Part shown: in pieces, positions 6,994 through 15,180 of the stretch
Numbering within the stretch: position 1 is the first letter of the stretch
Layout of the letters: each line of letters starts with the position of its first letter
NCBI RefSeq assembly: GCF_016862215.1
Contig: NZ_BOMN01000039.1
Location: 1-49,888 of the forward strand
Source: Winogradskya humida
GTDB lineage: Bacteria; Actinomycetota; Actinomycetes; Mycobacteriales; Micromonosporaceae
Direction: 5' to 3'
Length of the DNA stretch: 49,888 bases
Notes under the pieces: model-generated
Told to the model about the DNA's origin: nothing
Database searches by the model: none
The model's input: only the letters and a program-made list of their open reading frames with translations
Position numbers and translations under genes: made by a program

Positions 6994-9900
6994 CAGTGCG
7001 ATCCGATCTGTGTGGGCCAAAGACGTCCCCCGGAATCAGGCCGTACCTGTCGAGGATGTCCTGGAAGGTAGCGCCCTCCACCGACAGCATGCGCAAGTAT
7101 TCGTTCCAAGCCGCATCCTCCTCGGCGATCCACGTTACGAAGGTCGAGTCGACCTGCTTCGTGACAGGGAGATCGAGCAGATCACCCGGCTGATGCTGGG
7201 AAAGCGCGAGATTCTTGTTGATCGCCAGCATCTGCACGAAAGCATCAACGCGCACCGCGAACGGTGCCTGATGCAGTCGGAGGATCTCGTACAGCTGATG
7301 AGTCTGCTTTGAGGCCCGCCACGACAGCGCGGTAGGAAACTGCACCTCGAACCGGAATCCGGCGGGGTCGGTGACTGTGGCGTTCAACCCGTTGTGCCGT
7401 CCACCGGGGGTCCAGAATCCCACGACCTTGCCGACACGGAACCCGCGTTGTCGAAGAGTCTCGAAGATGGACAGAACCGATCTTGAGTATCCACTCTCCG
7501 GTGTCTGCACCGAAAACCGAACCCGGTCCTTCACCGTTTCCAGAAAGCCCTGAACGTCCAGACCCTCGGTCTCTGTGAGCTCGGCAAACGTACGGCTGAG
7601 CGACTCCACAGTCTTGGCCGAGTGCTCCAGCCCGACAAGTGCGAGCGGCCCGGCATCGGATCGCACGGAGTTTATGGAATCCAGAATGTTCTGAAGCTCC
7701 CCGGTGAGCCGTGCAGCAACCACTTGAGAAAGCTCTACCGACGCGACTATGGCGACCTTGTCCTCCCCGCCGAGCGCATCGAGGTACTGACCTTCGACCT
7801 CAGTCGGATCAAAATCGTCCGCCGTTACGTCGGCAATGGACGAGGACTCCAGATCTTGATCATCGCTTTGAGGAGCGCCTGGCTCGGGAGGCCGGGGTGA
7901 AGGGGCCGAGGTCGGTGGTGGTGCTGGGGGTGGTGGCGGGCCTGGGTGGGTGTGGGTTTGGGGGCGGGGGTGCCACCAGCCGTCTTCTCGGTTTTTGAAG
8001 GGGAGGGGGGTGCCTTGGCCGTTGACGACCAGGGCGTCCAGGGCTATGAGGTTGTCGGGGTGGGGTTCGCCGCGGTGGCCGTAGAGGGCCATTCCTGGTG
8101 GGGCTATGCGGCCTGATTGGGGGTCGACGTAGAGGATTTCGCCGTGGTGGTTGACGGCGGCCCAGGCGTGGGCGGAGCCGCCTTCCCAGGCGTTGACGAG
8201 GAAGGCGAAGGAGCCGTGGCCGCCTGCGATGAGCTGGGAGGATACGTCGGTGAGGGCTCGGGCGACGCGTTGGCGGGCGAGGGTGGGGGTGTCTGCCGGG
8301 TTTGGTTTGCACAGGGATTGGAGGCGGCCGCCTGTTGCTTGTTCTACGCGTTCGGGGCCGGTTGTTTCGCCGTAGAGGGGGCGTTGGGGGTCGCCGTCGC
8401 GGTAGGCGTCGAATGTGCGGGGGGCTGAGACCCGGGGGCGGCCGTGGATGTAGGTGTCGAAGAAGGAGAGGACGCAATCTTGGCAGTTGATTCCGCGGGT
8501 CGGGTCGGCTGCGGGGCCGCCGTCGTTCATGAGTTGGAAGTACGGCGAGCGGGGATCCACCAGGCGCATCGGGTTGCCGTAATAGTCGCGGGGTACGGCG
8601 TTCTCGACGTCTAGTTGGTGCTGGGCGAGCGGGGTGCGGAGACCGCCGAACTCGCCGTATCTGCGGGAGCCCTCAATTGCGGGCGGGTGGCCGTCGCCGG
8701 TCAACATCGAACGGTTTCCGAGGGAGACCGCGCCGGGTGCGAGGTTGCCGGTGTCGCGGTTGGTGCGGTGCCAATCCCGCGGACCGACCGTTGTCAGATC
8801 GCCGGTGCCGATGTCGAATGCCGGGTCGCGTGCCACCCGGGCTTCGGTTTCGGCCCGGTCGGCGGCAAAATTGGCGGTGGCGGCGTTCGTGTCGAAGAAC
8901 TGGGCCAGGCCCGGATCGAACTTCAGGAATCTCGCCACCCGGGCGGAACGGCGCGCGTTCCGGGCCTGCCGGCGGGCGTTTTTTGCCTTCTCCTCCAGCC
9001 GTTCGACGGTGTCCTGCCGTCGCATTTGCCCGTATGCCGCACGCCGTTCCCGCGCGAACCGGAAATAACGATCCACATCGGAGGTCGCTCCAGGCGGTGC
9101 CGCCGCCGGCCCAGACCCAGACCCAGATCTCGTCGGTACGCCCACAGCGCTATCCCCGCCCCCCAGCGGACTCGACCACGGGCTTTCGCCGCGCTGACGC
9201 CCGGCACCCGGCGAATAGGGGACGAACCCGGGAGCGAGAGGCGTAGACGTCTGTCCGAGGGGGCTCGTAGCGGGCGATGCCGACAAAGGATCCGAGAGTG
9301 GCGGCGCATAGGCGGCACCCGTCTGTCCGGCGAAGTTTCCGGAGTCGAAGCCCGCGGGCGCGAGCGAAGGCGGCGAGACAGAAGCCGCCGCCAAGCCGGT
9401 GGAGTCGCTGCCCAAGCCGGTGGAGTCGCTGCCCAAGCTGGTGGAGTCGCTGCCCAAGCCGGTAGGGCCGCTGGCCAAGCCGGTATGGCCGTTGCCCAAG
9501 CTGGTGGCGCTGCTGGCCAAGCCGGTAGGGCCGCCGGCTGAGCTGGTGGAGTCACTGGGCAAGCCGGAATCAGCCGGCTGATGGGAGGGTTCGGCGCTCG
9601 GAGGGGTGGAGATGGAGTCCAGGTTGGGCGGGCTTGTCATCGCCCCGGTATGAGCAACGTCCGAACCCGAATGCGGGGAACCAGGGTCCAGTCCCAGGTC
9701 AGGGTGGGCTGAGCCTGGATCCGGCTGAGAAGAAACCAGGTCCGGACGAGCACCACCCAAATCTGAGTGAGCGGAACCCAGGTCTGAGGGGGCGGAGCCG
9801 AGCCCGGGTTGAGCTGAATCCAGGTCTGAGGGGGCGAGGCTGGAGAGGTCGATGGGGGGTGTGGAGGTGGGGGCCGCGAGGGTCGCGAAGGCCGGGGTGG

Positions 9901-10954
9901 GTTCCGGGGTGGCGGGGTCGGTGCCTGGGGAGAGGGCCGGGGGGCCCGAGTCGGTGGGTGGCGACAGGGCTGACATTTTGGCGAGGAGGGAGTTCGTGGC
10001 GGTGGAGGTGGTGGATTCGAAGGAGGAGGTGGTGGCGCCGGAGGTGGCGGATTTGGCTACTCCTTCTAGGTTTGGCAGGTTGCCGGTCATGGCTGCGCCG
10101 CCGAATTCGCCGAGGACCTCGGCGCCGGCTCCGCGGAGTACTCCGCCGCCGTGGGAGCCCTTTCCGGTGTGTGCGCCGGCTGCGGCGAAGCCGCCTCCGA
10201 AGCCGCCCGCGGCGGACATTCCGAGGTCGGTGAGGTTCACTCCGGATGCTCGGCCGGTGGCGTTCTGGTAGCCCTGGACGGCGCCGTTGGTGGCGAGTTC
10301 CTCGCGGGTTTCCTCGAGGCCTTCGTGGAGGGCTTCTTTGCCGAGATGTTTGCGGCCTTCGCGGGTGGTGAGCTGTTTGGCCGCTCGTGTGCCCGCTTCC
10401 TTGACGGTCTGCTTGATGGCTTTGCGGCCGAGCTGTTCGACGAGGCGTTTGAAGATCTGCTCGATGGCGATCCTGGTGGCGGCGATCAGGCCGCCCGCTG
10501 CGGGTGAGGCAGCACCGAGGGTCATGGCGACCGCGACGGCCATGCCGATCAGTTCGATCAGGAACATGCCGATCTCGATCCAGGCCTCGAGTTTGGCGCC
10601 CTCGAGGTCGCGGCCGCAGCCTTCGACGAGTTTTCCCATTTCGTCGGCCATGTCGAGGAGGGCGGCGAGGGGGGAGTCGGCCTGGTTCCAGGCGTCCTTG
10701 AAGGCGTCGGCGGTGACTCCTTGGCCGCCGTATCCGTTGAGGACCCGGCCGGCCGCGTCGGAGGCGTCGTCGCGGGGGACCAGCATCTGGCCGGCGATGG
10801 TGTACCAGTGGTCGGCGACGTCCCAGGTGGTGCTTTCGTTGCCGGCCGGCCAGTCGAAGCCGACGACCCATTCCAGCGCTTCGTAGGCCCAGCCCGGGAC
10901 GTCGAACGGGCAGAAGTCGAGCGGATTGGGGATGGGGCTGGGCAGGATCGTCAT
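6890..10954 (-). CDS. WXG100-like polymorphic toxin with Tox-PL and RelA/SpoT-like domains
   Basis: A 1,354-residue multidomain toxin. Residues 1-120 look like the WXG100-like helical N-terminus of CpnT-type proteins, followed by a hydrophobic stretch at about 125-165. A long S/P/G-rich linker with GLGSDST repeats spans about 300-620. Residues about 740-1000 match the papain-fold toxin/glutamine deamidase family: NCQDC (Cys824, Cys827), HAW (His929) and YVDPQ (Asp944). The His-Asp spacing of 15 equals that of the Pasteurella toxin triad as I recall it. After a proline-rich linker, residues about 1075-1300 resemble a RelA/SpoT synthetase: K1114-T-V-E-S-L, DRVRF (1143-1147), EVQFPT (1203-1208) and His1219, sixteen residues after Glu1203 as in EVQxRT...EH. 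The usual acceptor-stacking Tyr is His1187. The ATG start overlaps the upstream WXG gene stop (ATGA). Export by a type VII system is inferred. Confidence 0.85.
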   Translation of the reverse strand: MTILPSPIPNPLDFCPFDVPGWAYEALEWVVGFDWPAGNESTTWDVADHWYTIAGQMLVPRDDASDAAGRVLNGYGGQGVTADAFKDAWNQADSPLAALLDMADEMGKLVEGCGRDLEGAKLEAWIEIGMFLIELIGMAVAVAMTLGAASPAAGGLIAATRIAIEQIFKRLVEQLGRKAIKQTVKEAGTRAAKQLTTREGRKHLGKEALHEGLEETREELATNGAVQGYQNATGRASGVNLTDLGMSAAGGFGGGFAAAGAHTGKGSHGGGVLRGAGAEVLGEFGGAAMTGNLPNLEGVAKSATSGATTSSFESTTSTATNSLLAKMSALSPPTDSGPPALSPGTDPATPEPTPAFATLAAPTSTPPIDLSSLAPSDLDSAQPGLGSAPSDLGSAHSDLGGARPDLVSSQPDPGSAHPDLGLDPGSPHSGSDVAHTGAMTSPPNLDSISTPPSAEPSHQPADSGLPSDSTSSAGGPTGLASSATSLGNGHTGLASGPTGLGSDSTSLGSDSTGLGSDSTGLAAASVSPPSLAPAGFDSGNFAGQTGAAYAPPLSDPLSASPATSPLGQTSTPLAPGFVPYSPGAGRQRGESPWSSPLGGGDSAVGVPTRSGSGSGPAAAPPGATSDVDRYFRFARERRAAYGQMRRQDTVERLEEKAKNARRQARNARRSARVARFLKFDPGLAQFFDTNAATANFAADRAETEARVARDPAFDIGTGDLTTVGPRDWHRTNRDTGNLAPGAVSLGNRSMLTGDGHPPAIEGSRRYGEFGGLRTPLAQHQLDVENAVPRDYYGNPMRLVDPRSPYFQLMNDGGPAADPTRGINCQDCVLSFFDTYIHGRPRVSAPRTFDAYRDGDPQRPLYGETTGPERVEQATGGRLQSLCKPNPADTPTLARQRVARALTDVSSQLIAGGHGSFAFLVNAWEGGSAHAWAAVNHHGEILYVDPQSGRIAPPGMALYGHRGEPHPDNLIALDALVVNGQGTPLPFKNREDGWWHPRPQTHTHPGPPPPPAPPPTSAPSPRPPEPGAPQSDDQDLESSSIADVTADDFDPTEVEGQYLDALGGEDKVAIVASVELSQVVAARLTGELQNILDSINSVRSDAGPLALVGLEHSAKTVESLSRTFAELTETEGLDVQGFLETVKDRVRFSVQTPESGYSRSVLSIFETLRQRGFRVGKVVGFWTPGGRHNGLNATVTDPAGFRFEVQFPTALSWRASKQTHQLYEILRLHQAPFAVRVDAFVQMLAINKNLALSQHQPGDLLDLPVTKQVDSTFVTWIAEEDAAWNEYLRMLSVEGATFQDILDRYGLIPGDVFGPHRSDRTDDRAGIQLPHDPEVGRVGPDNEHRGPPRTGDRPA

Positions 10955-11280
10955 CGCCGGTTCCGGTACGTGTGCTCCACGCGTACCGATGCGTGAAGAT
11001 CTGTTTCTGTGACCTCTCGCACCGCCTGGATGACCGCGTCGCCGAGCCCTGCCACGTGGCTGCCCAATGCGGCCCAGGCCTGCAGGAACTGGTCTTCGGC
11101 GGGGCGGTAGTTGCGTTCGAAGGCGCGGCCCATGTCGTCGTTGCCCCAGGGGTGGGCGCCGCTCATCGCCGCCAGTTCCGCACCGGGGCCCGAACGCAGT
11201 TCGCTGAGGTGTTCACCGGCTGATGCGAGGTCGCGCCCGGCGCCACCGGCGAGGGTGGGGTCGAGCCAGAGCTCACTCAT
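10951..11280 (-). CDS. WXG100/EspC-like type VII secretion partner
   Basis: A 109-residue helical protein with the composition and length of WXG100/EspC-like ESX-associated proteins. It has an Ala/Gly/Leu-rich helix, a central HPWGNDDMGRAFERNY segment and a second helix ending in charged residues. Such proteins usually form dimers and accompany type VII substrates; here it lies immediately upstream of the toxin and is translationally coupled (ATGA, 10951-10954), so it probably escorts or pairs with the toxin N-terminus. Its own ATG (11280) overlaps the end of the YbaB-like gene by 8 bp. No signal peptide or membrane segment is present. A strict WXG motif is not seen; PWGND is the nearest match. 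Confidence 0.75.
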   Translation of the reverse strand: MSELWLDPTLAGGAGRDLASAGEHLSELRSGPGAELAAMSGAHPWGNDDMGRAFERNYRPAEDQFLQAWAALGSHVAGLGDAVIQAVREVTETDLHASVRVEHTYRNRR

Positions 11281-11713
11281 GGGTGGGGTCGAAGGTGGGT
11301 CCGGGGGCTTCCCGCATGATCGCGTCCTGGCGGCGCAGCAGCGAGCCGAAGTCGTTGTCGCTGAGGAAGCGCATCGGGCCGGATTCTGAGGGGATCAGAC
11401 CCGCCATCAGGCGTTGGACCTCGATCGCGGCCTTGGTGGCGGCCGCCGCGGTGACCGCGATGATCTCGTCGGCGAGCTCGTCGGGTTCCAGCTCGCGATA
11501 GACGCCCGGGTCGAGTTTCAGGTCTATGAGCTGGCCACGCGGCCCGACGGTGGCCTCGACGAAGCCGTCGTCGGAGCGGACGGTTGCCCGCAGCGAACTC
11601 AGGTTGCGCTGCAATTCGTCCATTCCGGACCTAAGCCGCTGGTACTGGCCGTGTACCTCGTTGAAGCGTGCACGCAATGCCTGGTTAGCGTCACGATCTG
11701 CTGTCTCCGCCAC
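11273..11713 (-). CDS. YbaB/EbfC-like protein heading the toxin cassette
   Basis: A 146-residue protein with the layout of the YbaB/EbfC nucleoid-associated family: an N-terminal helix (LRARFNEVHGQYQRLRSG), a central beta region with the family-like string FVEATVGPRGQLIDLKLDP, and a C-terminal helix. In actinobacteria such paralogs often sit next to WXG100 genes in ESX-related cassettes, where their role is unclear. GTG at 11713 is preferred because GAGGGGGG lies 5-6 nt upstream; a GTG at 11728 would add five residues. It is the first gene of the cassette, so the promoter is probably in the 113 bp between it and the divergent SUKH-3 gene. Confidence 0.75.
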   Translation of the reverse strand: MAETADRDANQALRARFNEVHGQYQRLRSGMDELQRNLSSLRATVRSDDGFVEATVGPRGQLIDLKLDPGVYRELEPDELADEIIAVTAAAATKAAIEVQRLMAGLIPSESGPMRFLSDNDFGSLLRRQDAIMREAPGPTFDPTHE

Positions 11714-11826
11714 GGTCGCCCCCCTCACGAACGTCCATCGACGTCAATGACAGTAACGGGCGACGCAACCCTATGTGTTCAGGTAACTTCAGCGCGTGCA
11801 CACTTTTGGCACATTGAGGGGGCGGA

Positions 11827-13059
11827 ATGATCACACGGGATGAGGCCGAGGAGATCGCCGCCGGCTGGGCGCGCAGCGAAACCGAGCGCCGGGGGTACGA
11901 GTGCACGCCGATGGTCACCGAGTTCGACCTGGGGTTCGTGGTGTGGACGCGTCAGCCGCCCGCGGTGCTGCCGATCCCGGGAGACGGTGCCCGCACGGTC
12001 ATCGATCGCGAAACCGGTGCCCTGTCCACGTTTCCCGGGGTGCCGCCCAGCGTGGTTGCCGAGCTCTATCGCGAGCGGTGGCCGGAAGTCGCAGCTCAGC
12101 GGCGTACGGTGGCTCCCGAAGTGGAATTGCGGCGCAACGCGCGTCGCCGGCCGGTGCCGACGACGGCCGCGCACATCACTGTGGACGGACGCCTCTACCT
12201 GGCCCGCGGCGCCAAGGGTGACCAGGAGATCAACCACCATCCGCTGGTCGCGCGGCAGCTTCGAGATCTGGAACCCGCTTCGACGGTACGCGGACTCGAT
12301 CGTCACGCCGAGCTGATCGTGCTCTCCGATGTGCTGCACGAGGCTGACCGGCGCCGCGAAACCCCGATGACCCGCGACGAGGTCCGTGCCTGGTTGCGCA
12401 CGGCGGACTTCGAAGCATATTTCGTACGCGAAAAAGGTGACCCGCTCGCCGGAACCGAAGCCCGTCCGTGCGAATCCTGCATCGCGATTCTCGTCGACTT
12501 CGCGCTGCTCCCCTGGTCCCACCTGGCGTTCATCGAACCGTTCCGGCCGTACTCGGAGAACGTAGCCCAGCCCGGCCGCTTCCCCGACCCGGTCGCCGGG
12601 GCGCTGGCCGACGCGGGCTGGCGACCGATGCAGCGAACCGTCGCCGAGGTCCTGGCCGACGGCATGATCGACGATGTCGTGCTGGTGCCGGGGAATCGGT
12701 ATCGGCATCGGGTGTTTCCCGCTGCCCGGGCCGCGGTGATGGACTTTCCGGGGATCTTCTGCGGGCTGCGGGGTCCCGGGATTCGCCGGCAGATCAGGTG
12801 GCTGAACCTCGAACCTTCGGCCGCGGCGTACACGGCGGATGTGCTCGGAGAATTTGGCACCGTGATCGGGACGCGGCTGTTTCCGCTCGGCGTGGAGGCC
12901 AAGGGTGACGCGATCCTCGCGATCGACGAGCACGGGCGGGTTTTCGCGCTGGATCAGGGCGGCGAGTGGTATCTCGGCAAGGATCTCGACGAGGCCCTGA
13001 CCGGGCTGCTGACCGGCGACGGGCCGGCGGAGCGGGTCCGCGACGACGGCAGCTGGTAG
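11827..13059 (+). CDS. Imm35-like / YwqJ-like deaminase / SUKH-3 fusion protein
   Basis: A 410-residue protein with three recognisable parts. Residues 1-95 resemble the Imm35-type immunity fold (ITRDEAEEIA at the start, then TVIDRETGALS). Residues about 100-245 resemble a YwqJ-type cytidine-deaminase-like domain with the zinc signature H160-A-E162 and P214-C215-x-x-C218. Residues about 255-410 resemble a SUKH-3 immunity domain (ALADAGWRP, LFPLGVEAKGDAILAIDEHGRV, DEALTGLL). The ATG start has the site GAGGGGGCGGA directly upstream. The gene is divergent from the toxin cassette. It could be a multi-immunity protein with a catalytic or degenerate deaminase. The zinc residues are intact, so activity is possible. 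Confidence 0.8.
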   Translation: MITRDEAEEIAAGWARSETERRGYECTPMVTEFDLGFVVWTRQPPAVLPIPGDGARTVIDRETGALSTFPGVPPSVVAELYRERWPEVAAQRRTVAPEVELRRNARRRPVPTTAAHITVDGRLYLARGAKGDQEINHHPLVARQLRDLEPASTVRGLDRHAELIVLSDVLHEADRRRETPMTRDEVRAWLRTADFEAYFVREKGDPLAGTEARPCESCIAILVDFALLPWSHLAFIEPFRPYSENVAQPGRFPDPVAGALADAGWRPMQRTVAEVLADGMIDDVVLVPGNRYRHRVFPAARAAVMDFPGIFCGLRGPGIRRQIRWLNLEPSAAAYTADVLGEFGTVIGTRLFPLGVEAKGDAILAIDEHGRVFALDQGGEWYLGKDLDEALTGLLTGDGPAERVRDDGSW

Positions 13060-13068
13060 GCCGCACGC

Positions 13069-13127
13069 GCCCCCGCCACGTGCGCGCGTCACGCCGGGCG
13101 GGGGCACGCGTCATGCCAGGCGGGGGC
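13069..13127. terminator. GC-rich hairpins between convergent genes
   Basis: GCCCCCGCC (13069-13077) can pair with GGCGGGGGC at 13097-13105 or with its second copy at 13119-13127. The two copies lie in a 22-bp direct repeat (GCGTCA-GCC-GGCGGGGGC). The position between two convergent stops suits a bidirectional terminator, although there is no T run. Confidence 0.45.
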
Positions 13128-13167
13128 GCGGCGGGTTGCCGCGCTCCCGATTCGGCGTCGGTGAGGC

Positions 13168-13590
13168 TCAGTCGAAGAGCTCGCCGAGGAAGCTCTTCTT
13201 GCGGCGGTAGTGGCCGTGATGCCCCTGCTGCCGGTAGTGGCCGTGATATCCGTGCTGGGCGTACTGCGGGCCGTGACCGTAGGCCGGCGCCGGGGCAGCC
13301 GGGTAAGCGGGCTGGCCGTAGGCGGGGGCCGGTGCCGCGTAACCACCGTGGACCGGCGGGGCGGGCGGAGGCGGCGGGTAGCCACCCGGGGCGCCCGGGG
13401 CCTGGGCCGGGCGTGGCGGGGTGCCGGCCTGCGGTTGGCGGCTGTTCCAGTTGGCCTCGGCGTCGAAGAGTTTCTCCAGCTCGCCGCGGTCGAGGAAGAT
13501 GCCGCGGCACTCCGTGCACTGGTCGATCGTCACGCCGCTGCGCTCGTAGACCCGCATCTCGCCATGACACTTGGGACAGGTCATCTGCAT
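13168..13590 (-). CDS. zinc-ribbon protein with Pro/Tyr/His-rich tail
   Basis: A 140-residue protein. The N-terminal 45 residues hold a zinc ribbon of the TFIIB-type zinc-finger family (CPKCHGEM, then CTECRGIFLDRGELEKL). The middle is rich in proline, tyrosine and alanine with PAYG repeats. The tail has two HHGHY/GYHGHYR motifs and a basic KKSFLGELFD end. It is probably cytoplasmic; function unknown. ATG at 13590 is used; ATG at 13584 is equally possible and neither has a strong ribosome site. Confidence 0.8.
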   Translation of the reverse strand: MQMTCPKCHGEMRVYERSGVTIDQCTECRGIFLDRGELEKLFDAEANWNSRQPQAGTPPRPAQAPGAPGGYPPPPPAPPVHGGYAAPAPAYGQPAYPAAPAPAYGHGPQYAQHGYHGHYRQQGHHGHYRRKKSFLGELFD

Positions 13591-13670
13591 CTTTAAACGG
13601 TACAAGGCCGTGTCACTGCGTGGTGGCGTTGTCCCTGTGGGTCTGCTGAATGTCAGCCTGTATGCGCCAG

Positions 13671-14909
13671 CTATCCGGCGGACAGCCGAGCTGGTTGCCG
13701 CTCCCGCCGGCCGAGTGCGGGGGCCCAGACGAGGAACGCGAGCGGGTACAGCAGGTAACCGAATCTGGTGGTCGGCATGAGGAGAGTTGCGGCGAGGAGC
13801 CCGTACCCGCAGAAGAGGGCGGCTGTTGCGGCCGTGCGTGGCGGATGCCGGATGAGTCGCACCGCGATCGCCAGACCTGCCGCAACCAACAGTCCGATCG
13901 CGACAAAACGGCCCCCGGGCAGTGCCTGCGCGATGAGATAACCGGGGAAAGGTGACTGCGCGGGGCTTGTCACCACCCCGTGACCGAGCGGGAAACGCAG
14001 GACATTCTCGACGAAGGCGTCCGCGTGGACGAGCAGGGCTGGGAGCAGCGTCAAGATCGGCAGGCCGAGGGCGCCCGGTAGAAAGCGGCGGACGTCCTTG
14101 CGCGTGATCGCCAGAACCAGGAGCACGGCGAGCACCGGAAACGCGAACAACTTCAGCGAGGCCGCCGCCCCCACCGCCACGCCCGCCGCGACGAACCGGC
14201 CCCGGCCCGCGAACGCCAGCGCGAGCAGCGACAGGGCGAGCACGGGGAGGTCGTCGCCGCCGGTCGCGAGGGTCAGGGCGCAGAGCGGGAGGACGGTGGC
14301 GAACTGCAATGCGCGTACGGTCGAGGAGGTCAGCAGGTGTAGCGCCGTGACCAGCGCGCCTGCGGTGACCAGGGCAAACCAGATCCGGGCGTCGGTGAAC
14401 CAGAAGTCGCCGAGGGCAGCGCGCGGCAGGCCGAAAACGGCCATTCCGGGCTGGTACGGCGCGTAGCCCAGTAGTTGGTCGCCTGACGGCAGCGCGGAAA
14501 TCGCGTCGCGGGTGAGGTACGGCGTGCCGGTGTGCGCCAGGCGTTCGCCCATGTGCTCAACGACCAGCACTTCCTCTTGGGCGCGATCGGTACGGCCGTT
14601 TGCGCGTTGAACCGCCTCCACCACCAGGGGAAGCAGGGCAGTGGCAGCCCACGCTAGCCAGGTCAGGCTTAGGCGTTGGGCGGGGCGGCGGAGGATCAGC
14701 TGGGTCGCGGTGATCAGGAAGGCCGCCAGGTAGCCCCAGGTCGCGATTGTTCCCCAGGCTCGGTGCGGCAGCAGGGTTGAGGTGAGTGCTGTTACCAGCG
14801 CGAATACGGCGGAAAGGCCGTATAGGGCGGCGTCCATGGCGAGTCCGCCGGCCGCCTGATCTATCCGCTCCGGCAACCTCACGCTGGCCAGTCTGGCAGA
14901 GGCGATCAT
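13671..14909 (-). CDS. GT87-type (DUF2029) membrane mannosyltransferase-like protein
   Basis: A polytopic membrane protein of 412 residues with about ten hydrophobic segments and a large extracytoplasmic loop (about residues 100-160, EEVLVVEHMGERLAHTGTPYL...). The pattern, with acidic residues after the first helix and LGYAPYQPG, fits the glycosyltransferase-87 group that uses polyprenyl-phosphate-mannose, as PimE does; the substrate is unknown. The ATG at 14909 lies about 20 nt downstream of a palindromic AT-rich repeat. ATG at 14837, just before the first helix, is an alternative with a GGCGGA upstream. A second GT87-like gene is at 20851-21993, but the two are not close copies. Confidence 0.75.
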   Translation of the reverse strand: MIASARLASVRLPERIDQAAGGLAMDAALYGLSAVFALVTALTSTLLPHRAWGTIATWGYLAAFLITATQLILRRPAQRLSLTWLAWAATALLPLVVEAVQRANGRTDRAQEEVLVVEHMGERLAHTGTPYLTRDAISALPSGDQLLGYAPYQPGMAVFGLPRAALGDFWFTDARIWFALVTAGALVTALHLLTSSTVRALQFATVLPLCALTLATGGDDLPVLALSLLALAFAGRGRFVAAGVAVGAAASLKLFAFPVLAVLLVLAITRKDVRRFLPGALGLPILTLLPALLVHADAFVENVLRFPLGHGVVTSPAQSPFPGYLIAQALPGGRFVAIGLLVAAGLAIAVRLIRHPPRTAATAALFCGYGLLAATLLMPTTRFGYLLYPLAFLVWAPALGRRERQPARLSAG

Positions 14910-14928
14910 TCGCTGGCTGGTCGACTGG

Positions 14929-14978
14929 TTAGGTTGTGTGCAATTTAATTGTGCACAACTTAATTGGGCACAACCTAA
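14929..14978. promoter_or_regulatory. AT-rich inverted and direct repeats, likely operator
   Basis: TTAGGTTGTG (14929-14938) is mirrored by CACAACCTAA (14969-14978). Between them is the palindrome TTGTGCACAA, so the element also reads as three 15-bp units containing (G)TGCA-AATTTAAT-like cores. It is conspicuously AT-rich in a GC-rich region and lies just upstream of the GT87 gene start on that gene's strand, so it is probably an operator or promoter. Confidence 0.6.
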
Positions 14979-15021
14979 ACGTGGATCAGCTTCGACCTGG
15001 GCCGGGCGGGTGAAAGGCCAG

Positions 15022-15180
15022 GTGACGGTCAGGCCGGACGGGCGGTCAGGCCGGGTGGCGCTCAGGCCGGGTGGCGCTCAGGCCGGGTGGCGCTCAGGCC
15101 GGACGGGGCGGTCAAGCTGGACTGACGCTCAGGCTGGACAGGATGGTCAGGCCGGGAGCGGTGGTCAGGCTGGGAGGTGG
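15022..15180. repeat. GGTCAGGCCGG / GCTCAGGCCGGGTG tandem repeats
   Basis: About ten imperfect units of 14-18 bp with the core (G/C)TCAGGC(C/T)GG; three consecutive units (GCTCAGGCCGGGTGGC, about 15058-15105) are identical. The array occupies the gap downstream of the GGDEF-EAL stop and enters the last few codons. No coding role is apparent. Confidence 0.65.

Noticed and set aside
10951..11713. Complete type VII secretion system
   Set aside because: Only a WXG100-like protein and a YbaB-like protein are present; no EccB, EccC, EccD, EccE or mycosin genes in the window.
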